Shown: positions 43,706 to 52,468, numbered from the stretch's first letter. The stretch: DNA of 64,000 bases from Streptomyces sp. CG1 (GCF_041080625.1 NZ_CP163518.1:3844001-3908000), one strand, 5' to 3'. The notes: generated from the letters alone by a model not told the origin. Numbers and translations are program-made.

Positions 43706-44572
43706 TCACTCGTACCGGTAGATCCCGCTCATGTCCTCCAGCTCGTCCGGTGTCACGTCCCACGGCGGCAGCCGCTCATGGCGGGCCACGACCCGGCCAC
43801 GCTGGGCGTCGCGCTCGCCCGGCGGGTCGGCCGGGAGGTAGCGGTGGTTGCGGTGGCGCTGCTGCCAGCGGGTCCACTGCAGGTCGACGAAGGAGTGGTG
43901 CAGCCAGAAGACGGGGTCGTTGACGGCGGCGGCGCCGAGCATCACCCCGCCGATCCAGCGGTGCACCCGGTTGTGGTTGCGCCAGGAGACCTTGCCCTGG
44001 CCCGGCCCCCACCCCTCCAGCTTGTTACGGAACCCCCTGGTGACCGTCGAGTCCCAGGGCGCCGTGTCGTAGACCGGCTCGGTCAGCGCCGACTCCAGGT
44101 CCTGGCCGGTCGGCAGCTGGATCGGGTCGCGGGCGCGGCCGAGGTCGCGGGTGAGGTACTCCCGGTCGGTCACGTTCTCGGTGAGCGTCCAGTCGCCGGC
44201 CTGGTAGGCGAACGGGCCGGTCATCACCTGCCGGTCCGAGCGCCGCCCGTTGCCGCCGAGCAGGTCGTCGGTCCACGGCAGCGCGGTGGTCGAACGGTCG
44301 CGGGTCCAGTCCCAGTACGGCACCGTCACCGAGTCGTCCACCCGGCGCAGCGCCTGCTCCAGGTCCAGCAGGACCTTGCGGTGCCAGGGCAGGAAGGAGG
44401 GCGCCATGTGGGCGGTGCGCAGCCCGCGTTCACCGTCGGGAGTGTTGTAGTCGATGTGCATCCGCACGAACTCGTCGTACTCACCACTGCGTTTGACGTC
44501 CAGCAGGGCGCTCACGAACCGGCGCCGCTCGGTGGCGGTCAGCCGGGTGACGTTCTTACGCGTGTACGCCAT
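43706..44572 (-). CDS. melC2: tyrosinase MelC2
   Basis: A 288-residue type 3 copper enzyme that oxidises tyrosine to melanin precursors. CuA histidines are in VRMHIDYNT (His39), RTAHMAPSFLPWHRKVLL (His55 and His64). CuB histidines lie in WRNHNRVHRWIGG and WLHHSFVDLQW. The length and ends (AYTRKNVTRLTATERRRF to MSGIYRYE) are as in other Streptomyces MelC2 proteins, which have no signal peptide of their own and are exported in complex with MelC1. The start ATG at 44572 overlaps the end of melC1 by 17 nt. Fully intact with all six ligands. Confidence 0.96.
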   Translation of the reverse strand: MAYTRKNVTRLTATERRRFVSALLDVKRSGEYDEFVRMHIDYNTPDGERGLRTAHMAPSFLPWHRKVLLDLEQALRRVDDSVTVPYWDWTRDRSTTALPWTDDLLGGNGRRSDRQVMTGPFAYQAGDWTLTENVTDREYLTRDLGRARDPIQLPTGQDLESALTEPVYDTAPWDSTVTRGFRNKLEGWGPGQGKVSWRNHNRVHRWIGGVMLGAAAVNDPVFWLHHSFVDLQWTRWQQRHRNHRYLPADPPGERDAQRGRVVARHERLPPWDVTPDELEDMSGIYRYE

Positions 44573-45059
44573 TCCCGCCCTCCATGTGCATCGGCCCGCC
44601 GCCCATCGGCCCCGGTGCCAGATCGTGCAGCTGCTCCTTCGGGCCCAGTTCGTCGACCGCCCCGCGGGCCGCGGCGAGCGCGGTCGGGTACGAACGGTAG
44701 TGGTCGACCATGCTCAACCAGCTGCCGTCGGCGCGACGCATCAGATGCAGCGGGTGGCCGTCGATCGTGACCTTCCACTGGCCGCCGGCGGCGGCCCGCT
44801 CGGCGGGGTGCACCTCGACGCCGCGGATGTGGCGGCCTCGGTAGGTCTCGTCGAAGGCGGTTGCCCGCCGACCGTCGTCCTGGGCATGCTCGGCCCGCCG
44901 TCCGCAGGCCGCGGACACCGGGGCGAGCGCCACGACGAGGGCCGAGGAGAACAGTCTCCGCGTCATGTCCCGCCGTGTGCTGCCCCGGGGCCGCGCTCCG
45001 TCCGCGGCCGGCGTGCCGCGCTGCCCGCCCACCGGCACTCCGCCGACACCTGGAACCAT
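44556..45059 (-). CDS. melC1: tyrosinase cofactor (copper chaperone) MelC1
   Basis: A 167-residue protein that delivers copper to MelC2 and carries the export signal for both. The mature region has YRGRHIRGVEVH, the strand WKVTIDGHPLHLMRRADGSW, and SMVDHYRSYPTALAAARGAV, all typical of MelC1. The signal is unusual: from ATG at 45059 (GAGGAG seven bases upstream) there are about 30 polar residues, then STRRDMTRRLFSSALVVALA and APVSAAC. This gives a twin-arginine-like motif and a possible lipobox. A shorter start at 44966 lacks a good ribosome site. The end is His/Met-rich (GGGPMHMEGG), a likely copper site. First gene of the melanin operon. Confidence 0.9.
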   Translation of the reverse strand: MVPGVGGVPVGGQRGTPAADGARPRGSTRRDMTRRLFSSALVVALAPVSAACGRRAEHAQDDGRRATAFDETYRGRHIRGVEVHPAERAAAGGQWKVTIDGHPLHLMRRADGSWLSMVDHYRSYPTALAAARGAVDELGPKEQLHDLAPGPMGGGPMHMEGGNGVHA

Positions 45060-45204
45060 CGTTCACTCCTCGTCCGGTTCGGTTGTCCCAGGCGGTAACG
45101 CCGGGCGGCCCTCCCGGTCACCGCCGTGCGGCCGGACCGGTGACCGCCGGACCGGTGACGCGTGCGCCGCGACCGCGGCCGCCCGGCACCCGGAGCCGGA
45201 GAAC

Positions 45205-45852
45205 TCAGCTGGTCCAGAAGTCCCACCAGCGGGTCAGGATCAGCATGCCGACGACCCCGATGTGCAGCAGCGGCAGCACCCACGTGAACTCGGCGAAGAA
45301 CGCCCGGGGCGTGGCCGGCACGGGCAGGAACCGGTGTCGTACGGCGAACGAGGTCACGTACCAGAACATCAGGATCGTGGCGACCCAGGCCAGAGCGCAC
45401 CACAGGCACAGCGCGTCGATCCGGTACAGCGACTCGAACTGCAGCCAGGACACGAACCCGACCCCGAACAGACAGCCCGCGCCGAAGACCAGCCAGTACC
45501 AGCGCGGGAAGGCGGCTCCGGCCAGCAGGCTGATGCCGACGCAGATCACGATGCCGTAGGCCACCAGGCCCAGCATCGGGTTGGGAAAGCCGAAGACCGT
45601 GGCCTGCGGGCTCTTCATGACGCTGCCGCAGGACACCACCGGATTGAGGCTGCAGCCCGGCGTGAAGTTCGGGTTCTGGAGCAGCTTGAACTTGTCGAGG
45701 GTGATGACCCACGAGGCCAGCAGCCCGGCCGCGCCCGTGAGCACCAGGAGCAGCGCGAAGCCGCGGCCGGCGCCCGCCACCGGCGCGGACCGGACAGGGG
45801 TGCCCGGGTCGGCGGGGCGGGACGGGGGCGTGTCGCCGGGGGGTGAGGTCAC
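45205..45852 (-). CDS. vitamin K epoxide reductase (VKOR) family membrane protein
   Basis: A 215-residue membrane protein with about five helices from residue 33 on. The VKOR landmarks are the loop cysteines GCSLNPVVSCGSVM, the conserved Ser/Pro segment FGFPNPMLGLVAYG, and the redox pair ALCLWCALAW. In actinobacteria such proteins reoxidise a disulphide-forming partner outside the membrane, using menaquinone as electron acceptor. It lacks a fused thioredoxin domain, so a separate DsbA-like partner is needed and is not in the window. GTG at 45852 starts a Pro-rich cytoplasmic tail. It lies upstream of melC1C2, same strand, with a 145-bp gap. Confidence 0.9.
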   Translation of the reverse strand: MTSPPGDTPPSRPADPGTPVRSAPVAGAGRGFALLLVLTGAAGLLASWVITLDKFKLLQNPNFTPGCSLNPVVSCGSVMKSPQATVFGFPNPMLGLVAYGIVICVGISLLAGAAFPRWYWLVFGAGCLFGVGFVSWLQFESLYRIDALCLWCALAWVATILMFWYVTSFAVRHRFLPVPATPRAFFAEFTWVLPLLHIGVVGMLILTRWWDFWTS

Positions 45853-46064
45853 CGCGCGACCCTACCGACCGGCGGCGGGGCGGCCCAGTGTGCGCTCACC
45901 CGACCGGAGGAGCGCGCCCGGGGCTCCACACGATCGAGGGACCCTTGGTGCGATTCGGTGTGCGGGACCCATTGACCAATTCCTACGCGTGAGTAAGTTG
46001 ACGTCTCGGTAAGTCCGGGGGGACGTACCGCAGCACGTCAGCCGAGCCGTGGCCGGGAGCCGTC

Positions 46065-47984
46065 ATGGGCGTACACAGGGATCTGAAACGGGCTCGGCGG
46101 CGCGCCGATCTGCCGGCGCGTACGGCGGTCGAGCTGATCAGGGACGACACCGGCACGGTGCGCGAGGTCCGCACGGCTCCCCTGGCGCCCCGGCGCACCG
46201 GCGGCAGCACCGCCGACATCCCGTTCGTGAACGCCCAGGAGGCTCCCGGCGCCGTGGTCCTGCGCCGCCGGGAGAGCGGCGTCTGGCGCCCGGTGACCGC
46301 CGCGGCCTTCGCCCGCGAGGTCACCGCCGCCGCCAAGGGGCTGATCGCCGCCGGCCTCGAACCCGGCGGCCGGGTCGCGGTGATGTCCCGCACCCGCTAC
46401 GAGTGGACGGTCCTGGACTTCGCGATCTGGGCCGCCGGCGGCCAGAGCGTCCCCGTCTACGCCACCTCTTCGGCCGAACAGGTGGAGTGGATCGTGCGCG
46501 ACTCCGGCGCCCGTTTCGTCGTCGCCGAGACCGCCGAGAACGCCGAGACGGTCGCCGCCGGCACGGCCGGCCACGCCGAACCCCCGCGCATCTGGCAGCT
46601 GGACGCCGAGGCGGTCCCCGAACTCGTCGCCCTCGGCCGGGACATCCCCGACGAGGAGGTCACCAAGCTCCGTACGGCCCTCGCGCCCGAGACGGTGGCC
46701 ACGATCTGCTACACGTCCGGCACCACCGGACGGCCCAAGGGCTGCGTGCTCACCCACGCCAACCTGCACGCCGAGGCCGCCAACACGGTGGAGCTGCTTC
46801 ACCCGGTCTTCAAGGAGGTCACCGGCCAGACCGCGTCCACCCTGCTCTTCCTTCCCCTCGCCCACATCTTGGGCCGCACCCTGCAGATCGCCTGTCTGCT
46901 GGCCCGGATCGAGCTGGGCCACTGCCCCAGCATCAAGCCCGGTGAACTGCGGCCGATGTTCAAGGAGTTCCGGCCCACCTTCCTGGTCGGGGTGCCGTAC
47001 CTCTTCGAGAAGATCCACGACACCGGGCGGGCCACCGCGGAGAGGATCGGCCGGGGTGCCTCCTTCGACCGGGCGGACCGGATCGGGGTGCGCTTCGCGG
47101 AGGCCTACCTGGAGAAGTTCCTCGGCACGGGCAAGGGCCCGGGGATCGGTCTGTACGCCGCCTGGGCGCTGTACGACCTGCTGGTCTACCGGCGCGTCCG
47201 CAAGGAGCTGGGCGGCCGGATGCGCTACGCCATCAGTGGCGGCTCCCCGCTCGACCGCGATCTCAACCTGTTCTTCCACGCGGCCGGCATCATCGTCTAC
47301 GAGGGCTACGGCCTCACCGAGACCACCGCCGCCGCCACCATCGTCCCGCCGCTCGAGCCGCGCCCCGGCACGGTCGGCCTGCCGGTCCCCGGCACCACGG
47401 TCCGCATCGCCGACGACGGGGAGGTCCTCATCAGGGGCGGGGTGGTGTTCCGGGCGTACTGGAACAACCCGGCGGCGACGGACGCGGTGCTCACCGACGA
47501 CTGGTTCGCCACCGGTGACCTCGGCTCCCTCGACGGCGACGGCTATCTCACCATCACCGGCCGCAAGAAGGACATCCTCGTCACCTCCGGCGGCAAGAAC
47601 GTTTCCCCCGCCGTCCTGGAGGACCGGCTGCGCAGCCGCCCGCCCGTCGGACAGTGCCTCGTCGTCGGCGACCGGCGCCCCTTCGTCGCGGCTCTCGTCA
47701 CGCTCGACCCGGAGGCGGTGGCCCACTGGATGTCGGTCCGCGGACTGCCCCCCGACACCCCGATGGCGGACATCATCCGGGACCCGCGGATGCGCGCCGA
47801 CGTTCAGCAGGCGGTGGACCATGCCAACGAGGCCGTCTCACGCGCCGAGTCGATCCGCGCCTTCGCACTGGTCGACGGCGAGTTCAGCGAGGAGAACGGG
47901 CTGCTCACCCCGTCGTTGAAAGTGAAGCGGCAGGCCGTGGCGATCGCGTACGCGGAGCAGATCGAGGCCCTGTACGGCGGGTGA
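46065..47984 (+). CDS. long-chain acyl-CoA synthetase (AMP-forming)
   Basis: A 639-residue adenylate-forming enzyme. Core motif CYTSGTTGRPKGCVLTHANL lies at about 212-231, then GYGLTETTAA, then FATGDLGSLDGDGYLTITGR and the C-terminal lysine region VTSGGKNVSP. These are the family A3, A5, A8 and A10 elements. It should activate fatty acids with ATP and CoA in the cytoplasm (FadD15-like). The ATG at 46065 (GGGAGCC upstream) gives about 45 extra basic residues before the domain; a later start is possible. Single gene. Confidence 0.92.
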   Translation: MGVHRDLKRARRRADLPARTAVELIRDDTGTVREVRTAPLAPRRTGGSTADIPFVNAQEAPGAVVLRRRESGVWRPVTAAAFAREVTAAAKGLIAAGLEPGGRVAVMSRTRYEWTVLDFAIWAAGGQSVPVYATSSAEQVEWIVRDSGARFVVAETAENAETVAAGTAGHAEPPRIWQLDAEAVPELVALGRDIPDEEVTKLRTALAPETVATICYTSGTTGRPKGCVLTHANLHAEAANTVELLHPVFKEVTGQTASTLLFLPLAHILGRTLQIACLLARIELGHCPSIKPGELRPMFKEFRPTFLVGVPYLFEKIHDTGRATAERIGRGASFDRADRIGVRFAEAYLEKFLGTGKGPGIGLYAAWALYDLLVYRRVRKELGGRMRYAISGGSPLDRDLNLFFHAAGIIVYEGYGLTETTAAATIVPPLEPRPGTVGLPVPGTTVRIADDGEVLIRGGVVFRAYWNNPAATDAVLTDDWFATGDLGSLDGDGYLTITGRKKDILVTSGGKNVSPAVLEDRLRSRPPVGQCLVVGDRRPFVAALVTLDPEAVAHWMSVRGLPPDTPMADIIRDPRMRADVQQAVDHANEAVSRAESIRAFALVDGEFSEENGLLTPSLKVKRQAVAIAYAEQIEALYGG

Positions 47985-48227
47985 GCCCGGCAAGCCGAAA
48001 TGGGCGATCGAGTGAATTACCCGGCATTTCATGCTTCCTAGTATCCGTAGGCGTACATATTTCGTTCACAGTCTGCAAGTGGTGGCACGTGTGAACGTGC
48101 GGCATCCGTGCGGCATCACGGCCCTGCGACGAACCTACGGAACCCCGGCGGCCCAGTGCGGAGCAGCCCCCCTTCACCTGGCTCCAGGGCCGGCCTTTCG
48201 ACTCCCCCTGAGAGGAAGACAAAGAGA
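47985..48227 (+). promoter_or_regulatory. promoter region of the His-rich surface protein
   Basis: 243 bp, with an AT-rich pocket at about 48020-48080 (GAATTACCCGGCATTTCATG and GTACATATTTCGTTCACAG). The leader ends with GAGAGGAAGACAAAGA in front of a GTG start. A single promoter for the gene at 48228 is likely; exact elements not resolved. Confidence 0.45.
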
Positions 48228-49034
48228 GTGCGACACACCCTGAGCAAGGGATTGGTCGTGGCCGCCGCCGCGACGAGCTTCCTGACCTTCTACAGCCCCT
48301 TGGCGTTCGCGGACTCCGGTCCGTTCACGTCCGGGGACGACGCGTACTCCGCCTTTTCGGACGACGTCGGCGACTCCGACTTCCCGGGTGCGGCAAGCGC
48401 CGAGCGGGCCATGGAGCGCGCCGAGAGCGCCACGGAGATGGCGCAGCACATGGCGGCGGAGTTCTCGGACCATAATTCCCCCGGCTGGTCCACGGGCCAT
48501 GTGACGAAGTCGCATCGCGAGAGCTCCTCCGAGGACTACGGCGACGACGAATCGAGCCAGCACTCCTCCCACGGAGACTACGGAGACGAGGAGAAGCCGA
48601 GCCACCACTCCTCCCACGGCAGCAGCTACGGCGACGAGGAGAAGCCGAGCCACAAGCCGTCCCACAGCAGCAGCTACGGCGACGACGAAGACTCGAAGTA
48701 CGGAGACGAAGACTCGAAGTACGGCGACGAGGACTCGAAGTACGGAGACGAGGACTCGAAGTACGGCGACGACGAGTCGAACTACGGCAACGAAGAAAAG
48801 CCCCCGCATCACCACCACGAGCACAAGCCGGTTCACCACCGCCATCACCACCACATGCCGCCGGAGGAGAAGCCGGAGCACCCGCACCACCACCGTCACC
48901 ATCACCACCACCACCCGCACATGGCCCACACCGGCGCCGAGGGCACCATCGCGGCTGTCGCCGCCAGTGGCGCGCTGCTGGTCGCCGGAACCGTCCTCTA
49001 CCGGCGAGGCCGCAAGGCCACGCCCCAGCAGTAG
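48228..49034 (+). CDS. acidic, His-rich surface protein with sortase-type C terminus
   Basis: A 268-residue secreted protein. It has a signal (RHTLSKGLVVAAAATSFLTF, cleavage near LAFAD) and an Asp/Ser/Glu-rich middle with DSKYGDE-type units repeated four times. A histidine-packed segment (about 195-232; HHHHEHKPVHHRHHHHMPPE and more) follows, then a sorting signal MAHTGAEG, a hydrophobic helix and a basic end (YRRGRKATPQQ). The motif is a variant of the Streptomyces LAxTG, with Met for Leu. The His cluster strongly suggests binding of Cu, Ni or Zn at the wall. The GTG at 48228 is fixed by the upstream GAGGAAG. No enzyme domain. Confidence 0.82.
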   Translation: MRHTLSKGLVVAAAATSFLTFYSPLAFADSGPFTSGDDAYSAFSDDVGDSDFPGAASAERAMERAESATEMAQHMAAEFSDHNSPGWSTGHVTKSHRESSSEDYGDDESSQHSSHGDYGDEEKPSHHSSHGSSYGDEEKPSHKPSHSSSYGDDEDSKYGDEDSKYGDEDSKYGDEDSKYGDDESNYGNEEKPPHHHHEHKPVHHRHHHHMPPEEKPEHPHHHRHHHHHHPHMAHTGAEGTIAAVAASGALLVAGTVLYRRGRKATPQQ

Positions 49035-49040
49035 TCACCC

Positions 49041-49069
49041 GGGTGCCGGACGCCCCGCGCCCGGCACCC
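49041..49069 (+). terminator. hairpin terminator after the His-rich protein
   Basis: Arms GGGTGCCGG (49041-49049) and CCGGCACCC (49061-49069) with an 11-base loop, seven bases after the stop codon. No T-run. Confidence 0.75.
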
Positions 49070-49203
49070 GCCGACGGAAAACCATCTCGTACGGTCGTCC
49101 TTGTGGACTAGCGGCGTCGAGCCGCCCGACTCCATTGGTGCATTGAGCGTATATATGGCTGTATCTCAGTAATTGGGGTGTAGTCGCGCCAGAAGGAGTG
49201 GGA

Positions 49204-50364
49204 ATGACGTCCGAGCGTCTGCGATCCCTGAGGCGAGTGACGCTTCTCGCCGCCGGGGTGTTCGCGGCCGCGAGTGTCGTTCCCAGCCCGGTCCTCAAGT
49301 CCGGCCCCACGCCGAACCCGGCCGCGCGGCACTGTGCGGCCGGGTTCGCCGCTCCCGTCCCCGTGGGCTGCGCGGCGAACGGGGCGACGGGTCCCTCCTC
49401 GGGGGAGGCGCGCCCGCCCGCGTTCGGCGCGTACCTCAACTACGGGCCCCTCGGCGTGAAGCTGATCCAGGGCTTCAGCGACTGGCTCGACCACGCCGAG
49501 GTGCGCGTGGGGCACACCTACCTGCCGGGGGACCTGTGGAGCAACATCGAGGGTGCTCACCACTTCCTCGACAGCTGGGCCGACTGGCGGCGCGCCAAAG
49601 ACGACAGGCTCCTTGTGGTCAACGTCCCGATGATGGAACGCAACGAGGACCACCTGCCGGACGCGGAGGTCGCGCGGCTGATGCGACGCGCCGCTGCGGG
49701 CGAATTCGACCAGCACTTCCGGGTGCTCGCCGAGCGCCTCGTCGCCCTGGGGGTGCCGGACACGATCCTCGTGCCCGGCTGGGAGATGAACGGCATCAGC
49801 TACACCCACCGCTGCGGCCCCGACCCGGCCGACTGGAAGACGTACTGGCGGCGCATCGTCACCGTCATGCGCTCAGTGCCCGGGCAGAACTTCAGGTTCG
49901 ACTTCACACCGGACCGGGGCGTGGACGCGATTCCGTGGCCGGAATGCTATCCCGGCGACGACGTCGTCGACATCATCGGCATGGACTCCTACGACCAGCC
50001 GGAGGGCGTCACGTTCGACCAGCAGATCTCCGAGCCCTACGGCCTGCAGTACCACGTCGACTTCGCGAAGACGCACGGCAAGCCGTTCTCATACCCCGAG
50101 TGGGGTCTGTTCCGCAACGGCGACAACGCGACGTACATGCTGCGCATGCTCGCCTGGATGGACGAGCACAAGCCGCTCTACCACACGGTCACCGACTACT
50201 GCCCACACGGCGTGTGGCTGTGCTCCGCCAATCCCCGGTCGTCCGCCATCTACCGGGCGCTGCTGTCCGACGGGACCATGCCGGGTCCGCCACCGAATCC
50301 CACGCCGAACCCGCCGCACGACTGCCCGTGCAGACCGCCGGCAACACGACCCAGCGCGAACTAG
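49204..50364 (+). CDS. secreted glycoside hydrolase, GH26-like
   Basis: A 386-residue protein with an N-terminal signal (SLRRVTLLAAGVFAAASVVP) and a TIM-barrel domain. FGAYLNYGPLGVKLIQGFSD opens the domain. ILVPGWEMNGISYTH carries the acid/base Glu and PFSYPEWGLF the nucleophile Glu, as in GH26 enzymes (mannanase/licheninase group). The end is Pro/Asn-rich and contains Cys-Pro-Cys. It should cut a beta-linked polysaccharide outside the cell. The ATG at 49204 is six bases behind GAAGGAG. It converges on exopolysaccharide locus B and overlaps its last gene by 4 nt at a CTAG, so it may process that polymer. Upstream 49070-49203 is AT-rich (promoter). Confidence 0.85.
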   Translation: MTSERLRSLRRVTLLAAGVFAAASVVPSPVLKSGPTPNPAARHCAAGFAAPVPVGCAANGATGPSSGEARPPAFGAYLNYGPLGVKLIQGFSDWLDHAEVRVGHTYLPGDLWSNIEGAHHFLDSWADWRRAKDDRLLVVNVPMMERNEDHLPDAEVARLMRRAAAGEFDQHFRVLAERLVALGVPDTILVPGWEMNGISYTHRCGPDPADWKTYWRRIVTVMRSVPGQNFRFDFTPDRGVDAIPWPECYPGDDVVDIIGMDSYDQPEGVTFDQQISEPYGLQYHVDFAKTHGKPFSYPEWGLFRNGDNATYMLRMLAWMDEHKPLYHTVTDYCPHGVWLCSANPRSSAIYRALLSDGTMPGPPPNPTPNPPHDCPCRPPATRPSAN

Positions 50365-51470
50365 AAGGACTCGGCCGTGGCAGGCCGACGCAGGACCCGC
50401 TTCGCGCAGTCCCGCGCCGCGGCGCCGCAGGCGGCGGACGCCAGCAGCGGTGCGGTGGGCCGACGGGCCAACAGGAAACGCTGGTTGACGACGGTCTCGG
50501 GAAGCCAGCGGTACTTGTACGGTTCCTTGCCCCGCATCAGGCTCAGCACGCCGACCCCGTCGGATGCGAGGTCGTCGACGGCCGCGCCGATCATCATCGT
50601 CATCGCGTCCAACTTGCGCTCGATCAGCCGCGGGTGGACCCCGTAGAGGTAATTCCCCGCCAACTTCCGTGATCGGAAGGTCAGATCGACAGCCGAGATC
50701 TCGCCGTCCAGCAGGTACTCCTTCACCACGGCCTCGCCGCACCGGACCAGGGGAACCACGGACCGGACCAGGTGGTCGAGGAAGCGTGGCCGCAGATGCT
50801 CCGGGTTGACCTTCCTGCCCTCCCACTGCAGCCGGTGGAGTTCCAGCATCCGCCGCAGCGCCGTCCCCGTCTCCAGGTGGTCCGCAGTGCGCCACTCGAC
50901 GCCGAGCTTCCTCAGCTTGTTCTGCTTGTTGCGCACCCGCTGGGCGCGCGCCTTGGGCAGCCGCTTGACGAACTGCTCCATCGGCAGGACGGGGAGCTCC
51001 AGGCACTCGGAGTCGTTCAGGCGCCACCGCGGCCCGCGCCAGGATTGGTAGACGCGTTCCACCGCGCTGCCGGGCCGCACCTCGCGCAGGTCGATCAGGG
51101 CGGTGCGGGCGAGGTCGGCCAGGGCGTCCGCCAGCGCGGCCGCACCCTGCGCGGCCGCCGCCTCGTCGAGGAGCACATCGAAGAAGTCCGAGATGGCGCC
51201 GCCGATCGGTGCCAGCACCGGCAGCGGACCGGGCAGGCGCATCAGCGGTGCCACCGCGACCAAGTCAGCGTGCGCACGCACCAGGACCAGCCGGAGCCCG
51301 CCCGGCGTTCCGTACGACAGCCACCACGAGTGCAGCCAGGCGTGGCTCTGGAACGTCGTCGCGGACCGGCAGGCCCGGTACAGGCGTTCCCACTCCCCCG
51401 CCAGCTCGGCGAACGCCTGCTCGTCGGTACGCACCTCCACCGACAGAGCGTGTGCGGATGTGAGGGTCAC
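50361..51470 (-). CDS. FemAB/GNAT-like N-acyltransferase (locus B)
   Basis: A 369-residue soluble enzyme with two GNAT-like halves. The first has LSVEVRTDEQAFAELAGEWE and FQSHAWLHSWWLSYG; the second has WEGRKVNPEHLRPRFLDHLV and ISAVDLTFRSRKLAGNYLYG. This pattern fits acetyltransferases of the BioF2-like/FemAB group found in polysaccharide clusters (CelD-like). It probably adds an acyl or amino-acyl group to a sugar. GTG at 51470 overlaps the stop of the chain-length gene as GTGA. It is the last gene of the locus B operon. In locus A only its first 20 or so codons remain (34383-34481). Confidence 0.85.
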   Translation of the reverse strand: MTLTSAHALSVEVRTDEQAFAELAGEWERLYRACRSATTFQSHAWLHSWWLSYGTPGGLRLVLVRAHADLVAVAPLMRLPGPLPVLAPIGGAISDFFDVLLDEAAAAQGAAALADALADLARTALIDLREVRPGSAVERVYQSWRGPRWRLNDSECLELPVLPMEQFVKRLPKARAQRVRNKQNKLRKLGVEWRTADHLETGTALRRMLELHRLQWEGRKVNPEHLRPRFLDHLVRSVVPLVRCGEAVVKEYLLDGEISAVDLTFRSRKLAGNYLYGVHPRLIERKLDAMTMMIGAAVDDLASDGVGVLSLMRGKEPYKYRWLPETVVNQRFLLARRPTAPLLASAACGAAARDCAKRVLRRPATAESF

Positions 51471-52135
51471 CGCACCCCCTGCGCGTCGGCGGCGGGAGTC
51501 GGACCGGGCAGCTGCGCCCGCTCCGTGGCATCGTCCGCCGCCGCCCGCCGCGGCCTGGCCAGCAGCACGAGGCCGCACAACAGGCCTCCGGCGCCGGCAC
51601 CCACGAGCGAGGTCAGTGCCGGGGACTGGGACGACGGCTCGTCGGGTGGGACGGCACGGGACAAGCGCACCAGCTTGATGCCTGTGTACTTCTTGGTCCG
51701 GTCGGCCTGCTGGGTCAGTGCACCGGACACGGCGTTGGCGATGTCGGCGGCCTGGCCGCGGCGCTCGGAGGTCGCCGTGATCGCGATCATCGGCGCGTCG
51801 GGCGAGGTCGCGGCGTGGACGCTGCTGCGCAGCTTCTCCGCCGGTACCCCCGCCCGCTCCTGTGCCTGCCCCAGCACGGCGGGCTGTGTCACCACTCGGC
51901 CGTACCCCTGCGCGAATCCGAGTGCCGTCGCGGAGTCGGTCTTCGCCCTGTCGGCCGGTACGGCGATGACGTAGCTGGTAGCCGTGTACTGAGCCGGTGT
52001 CACCGCCGCGTACACGCCCCCGGCCGCGGCGCCGAGAAGCGCGCCGGCCGGGATCAGCCACCGCGGCAGCAGTCGGACGGCCTGCGCGAGCATGCGGCGC
52101 GGCAGTCCTACGGACGATGGGGGGCTGTCGGACAT
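51467..52135 (-). CDS. Wzz/YveK-type chain-length regulator (locus B)
   Basis: A 222-residue paralogue of the protein at 33709-34380. Shared segments are GLPRR near the start, PAGALLGAAAGGVYAAVTPA (helix 1), QYTATSYVIAVP, ALGFAQGYGRVVTQPAVLGQ, ATSPDAPMIAITATSERRGQ and SLVGAGAGGLLCGLVLLARP (helix 2). It has no kinase domain. The protein projects outside and sets polymer length with the polymerase at 54997. The ATG at 52135 is seven bases after the dead glycosyltransferase's stop. It is intact, so both loci keep this gene. Confidence 0.88.
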   Translation of the reverse strand: MSDSPPSSVGLPRRMLAQAVRLLPRWLIPAGALLGAAAGGVYAAVTPAQYTATSYVIAVPADRAKTDSATALGFAQGYGRVVTQPAVLGQAQERAGVPAEKLRSSVHAATSPDAPMIAITATSERRGQAADIANAVSGALTQQADRTKKYTGIKLVRLSRAVPPDEPSSQSPALTSLVGAGAGGLLCGLVLLARPRRAAADDATERAQLPGPTPAADAQGVR

Positions 52136-52142
52136 CGGGACC

Positions 52143-52468
52143 TCACTTCCAGGTTGAGCCGGACAGCACGGCCGTGTACACGTCCATCAGCTGCCCGGCG
52201 GTTCGGTCGATGCTGTAGTGCCGCACACCACCCGGACGGCACGCCGGCCGGATCCCGCCGCGCGCGGCCGCAGCGGCTCCCGGACGTACGCGGCGGTGCC
52301 GCCGGTGACGGTGACGCGGGCGCAGTCGCGCCGCGGTCCCCCGGCAACCGGGCCCGGGTCGACCGGCGTTACCGCGTCACACCGGACCGGCAGGTGCCGC
52401 AGCGGCAGGCGCGGTTGCCGCTCGACGCCGCCGACACCGATACCGGTGATGATGTGCGGGGCCTTCAC
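52143..52468 (-). pseudogene. GT4 glycosyltransferase, deleted and frameshifted copy (locus B)
   Basis: The counterpart of the intact enzyme at 32565-33701. The N terminus reads KAPHIITGIGVGGVERQPRL and DPGPVAGGPRRD, matching LHIITGLSAGGAEQQLRQLL and SPGAVADGLRAD. It jumps directly to RVTVTGGTAAYVREPLRPRA, which matches LRVTGGAEEYARELLRLHAA. The frame then shifts, and the true C terminus appears in another frame as VRHYSIDRTAGQLMDVYTAV ending in GSTWK (intact copy: VRHNSIQ ... SDSTRK). About 240 residues including the donor-binding half are missing. It cannot function. Its start still overlaps the deacetylase stop as ATGA-like, as in locus A. Confidence 0.88.
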
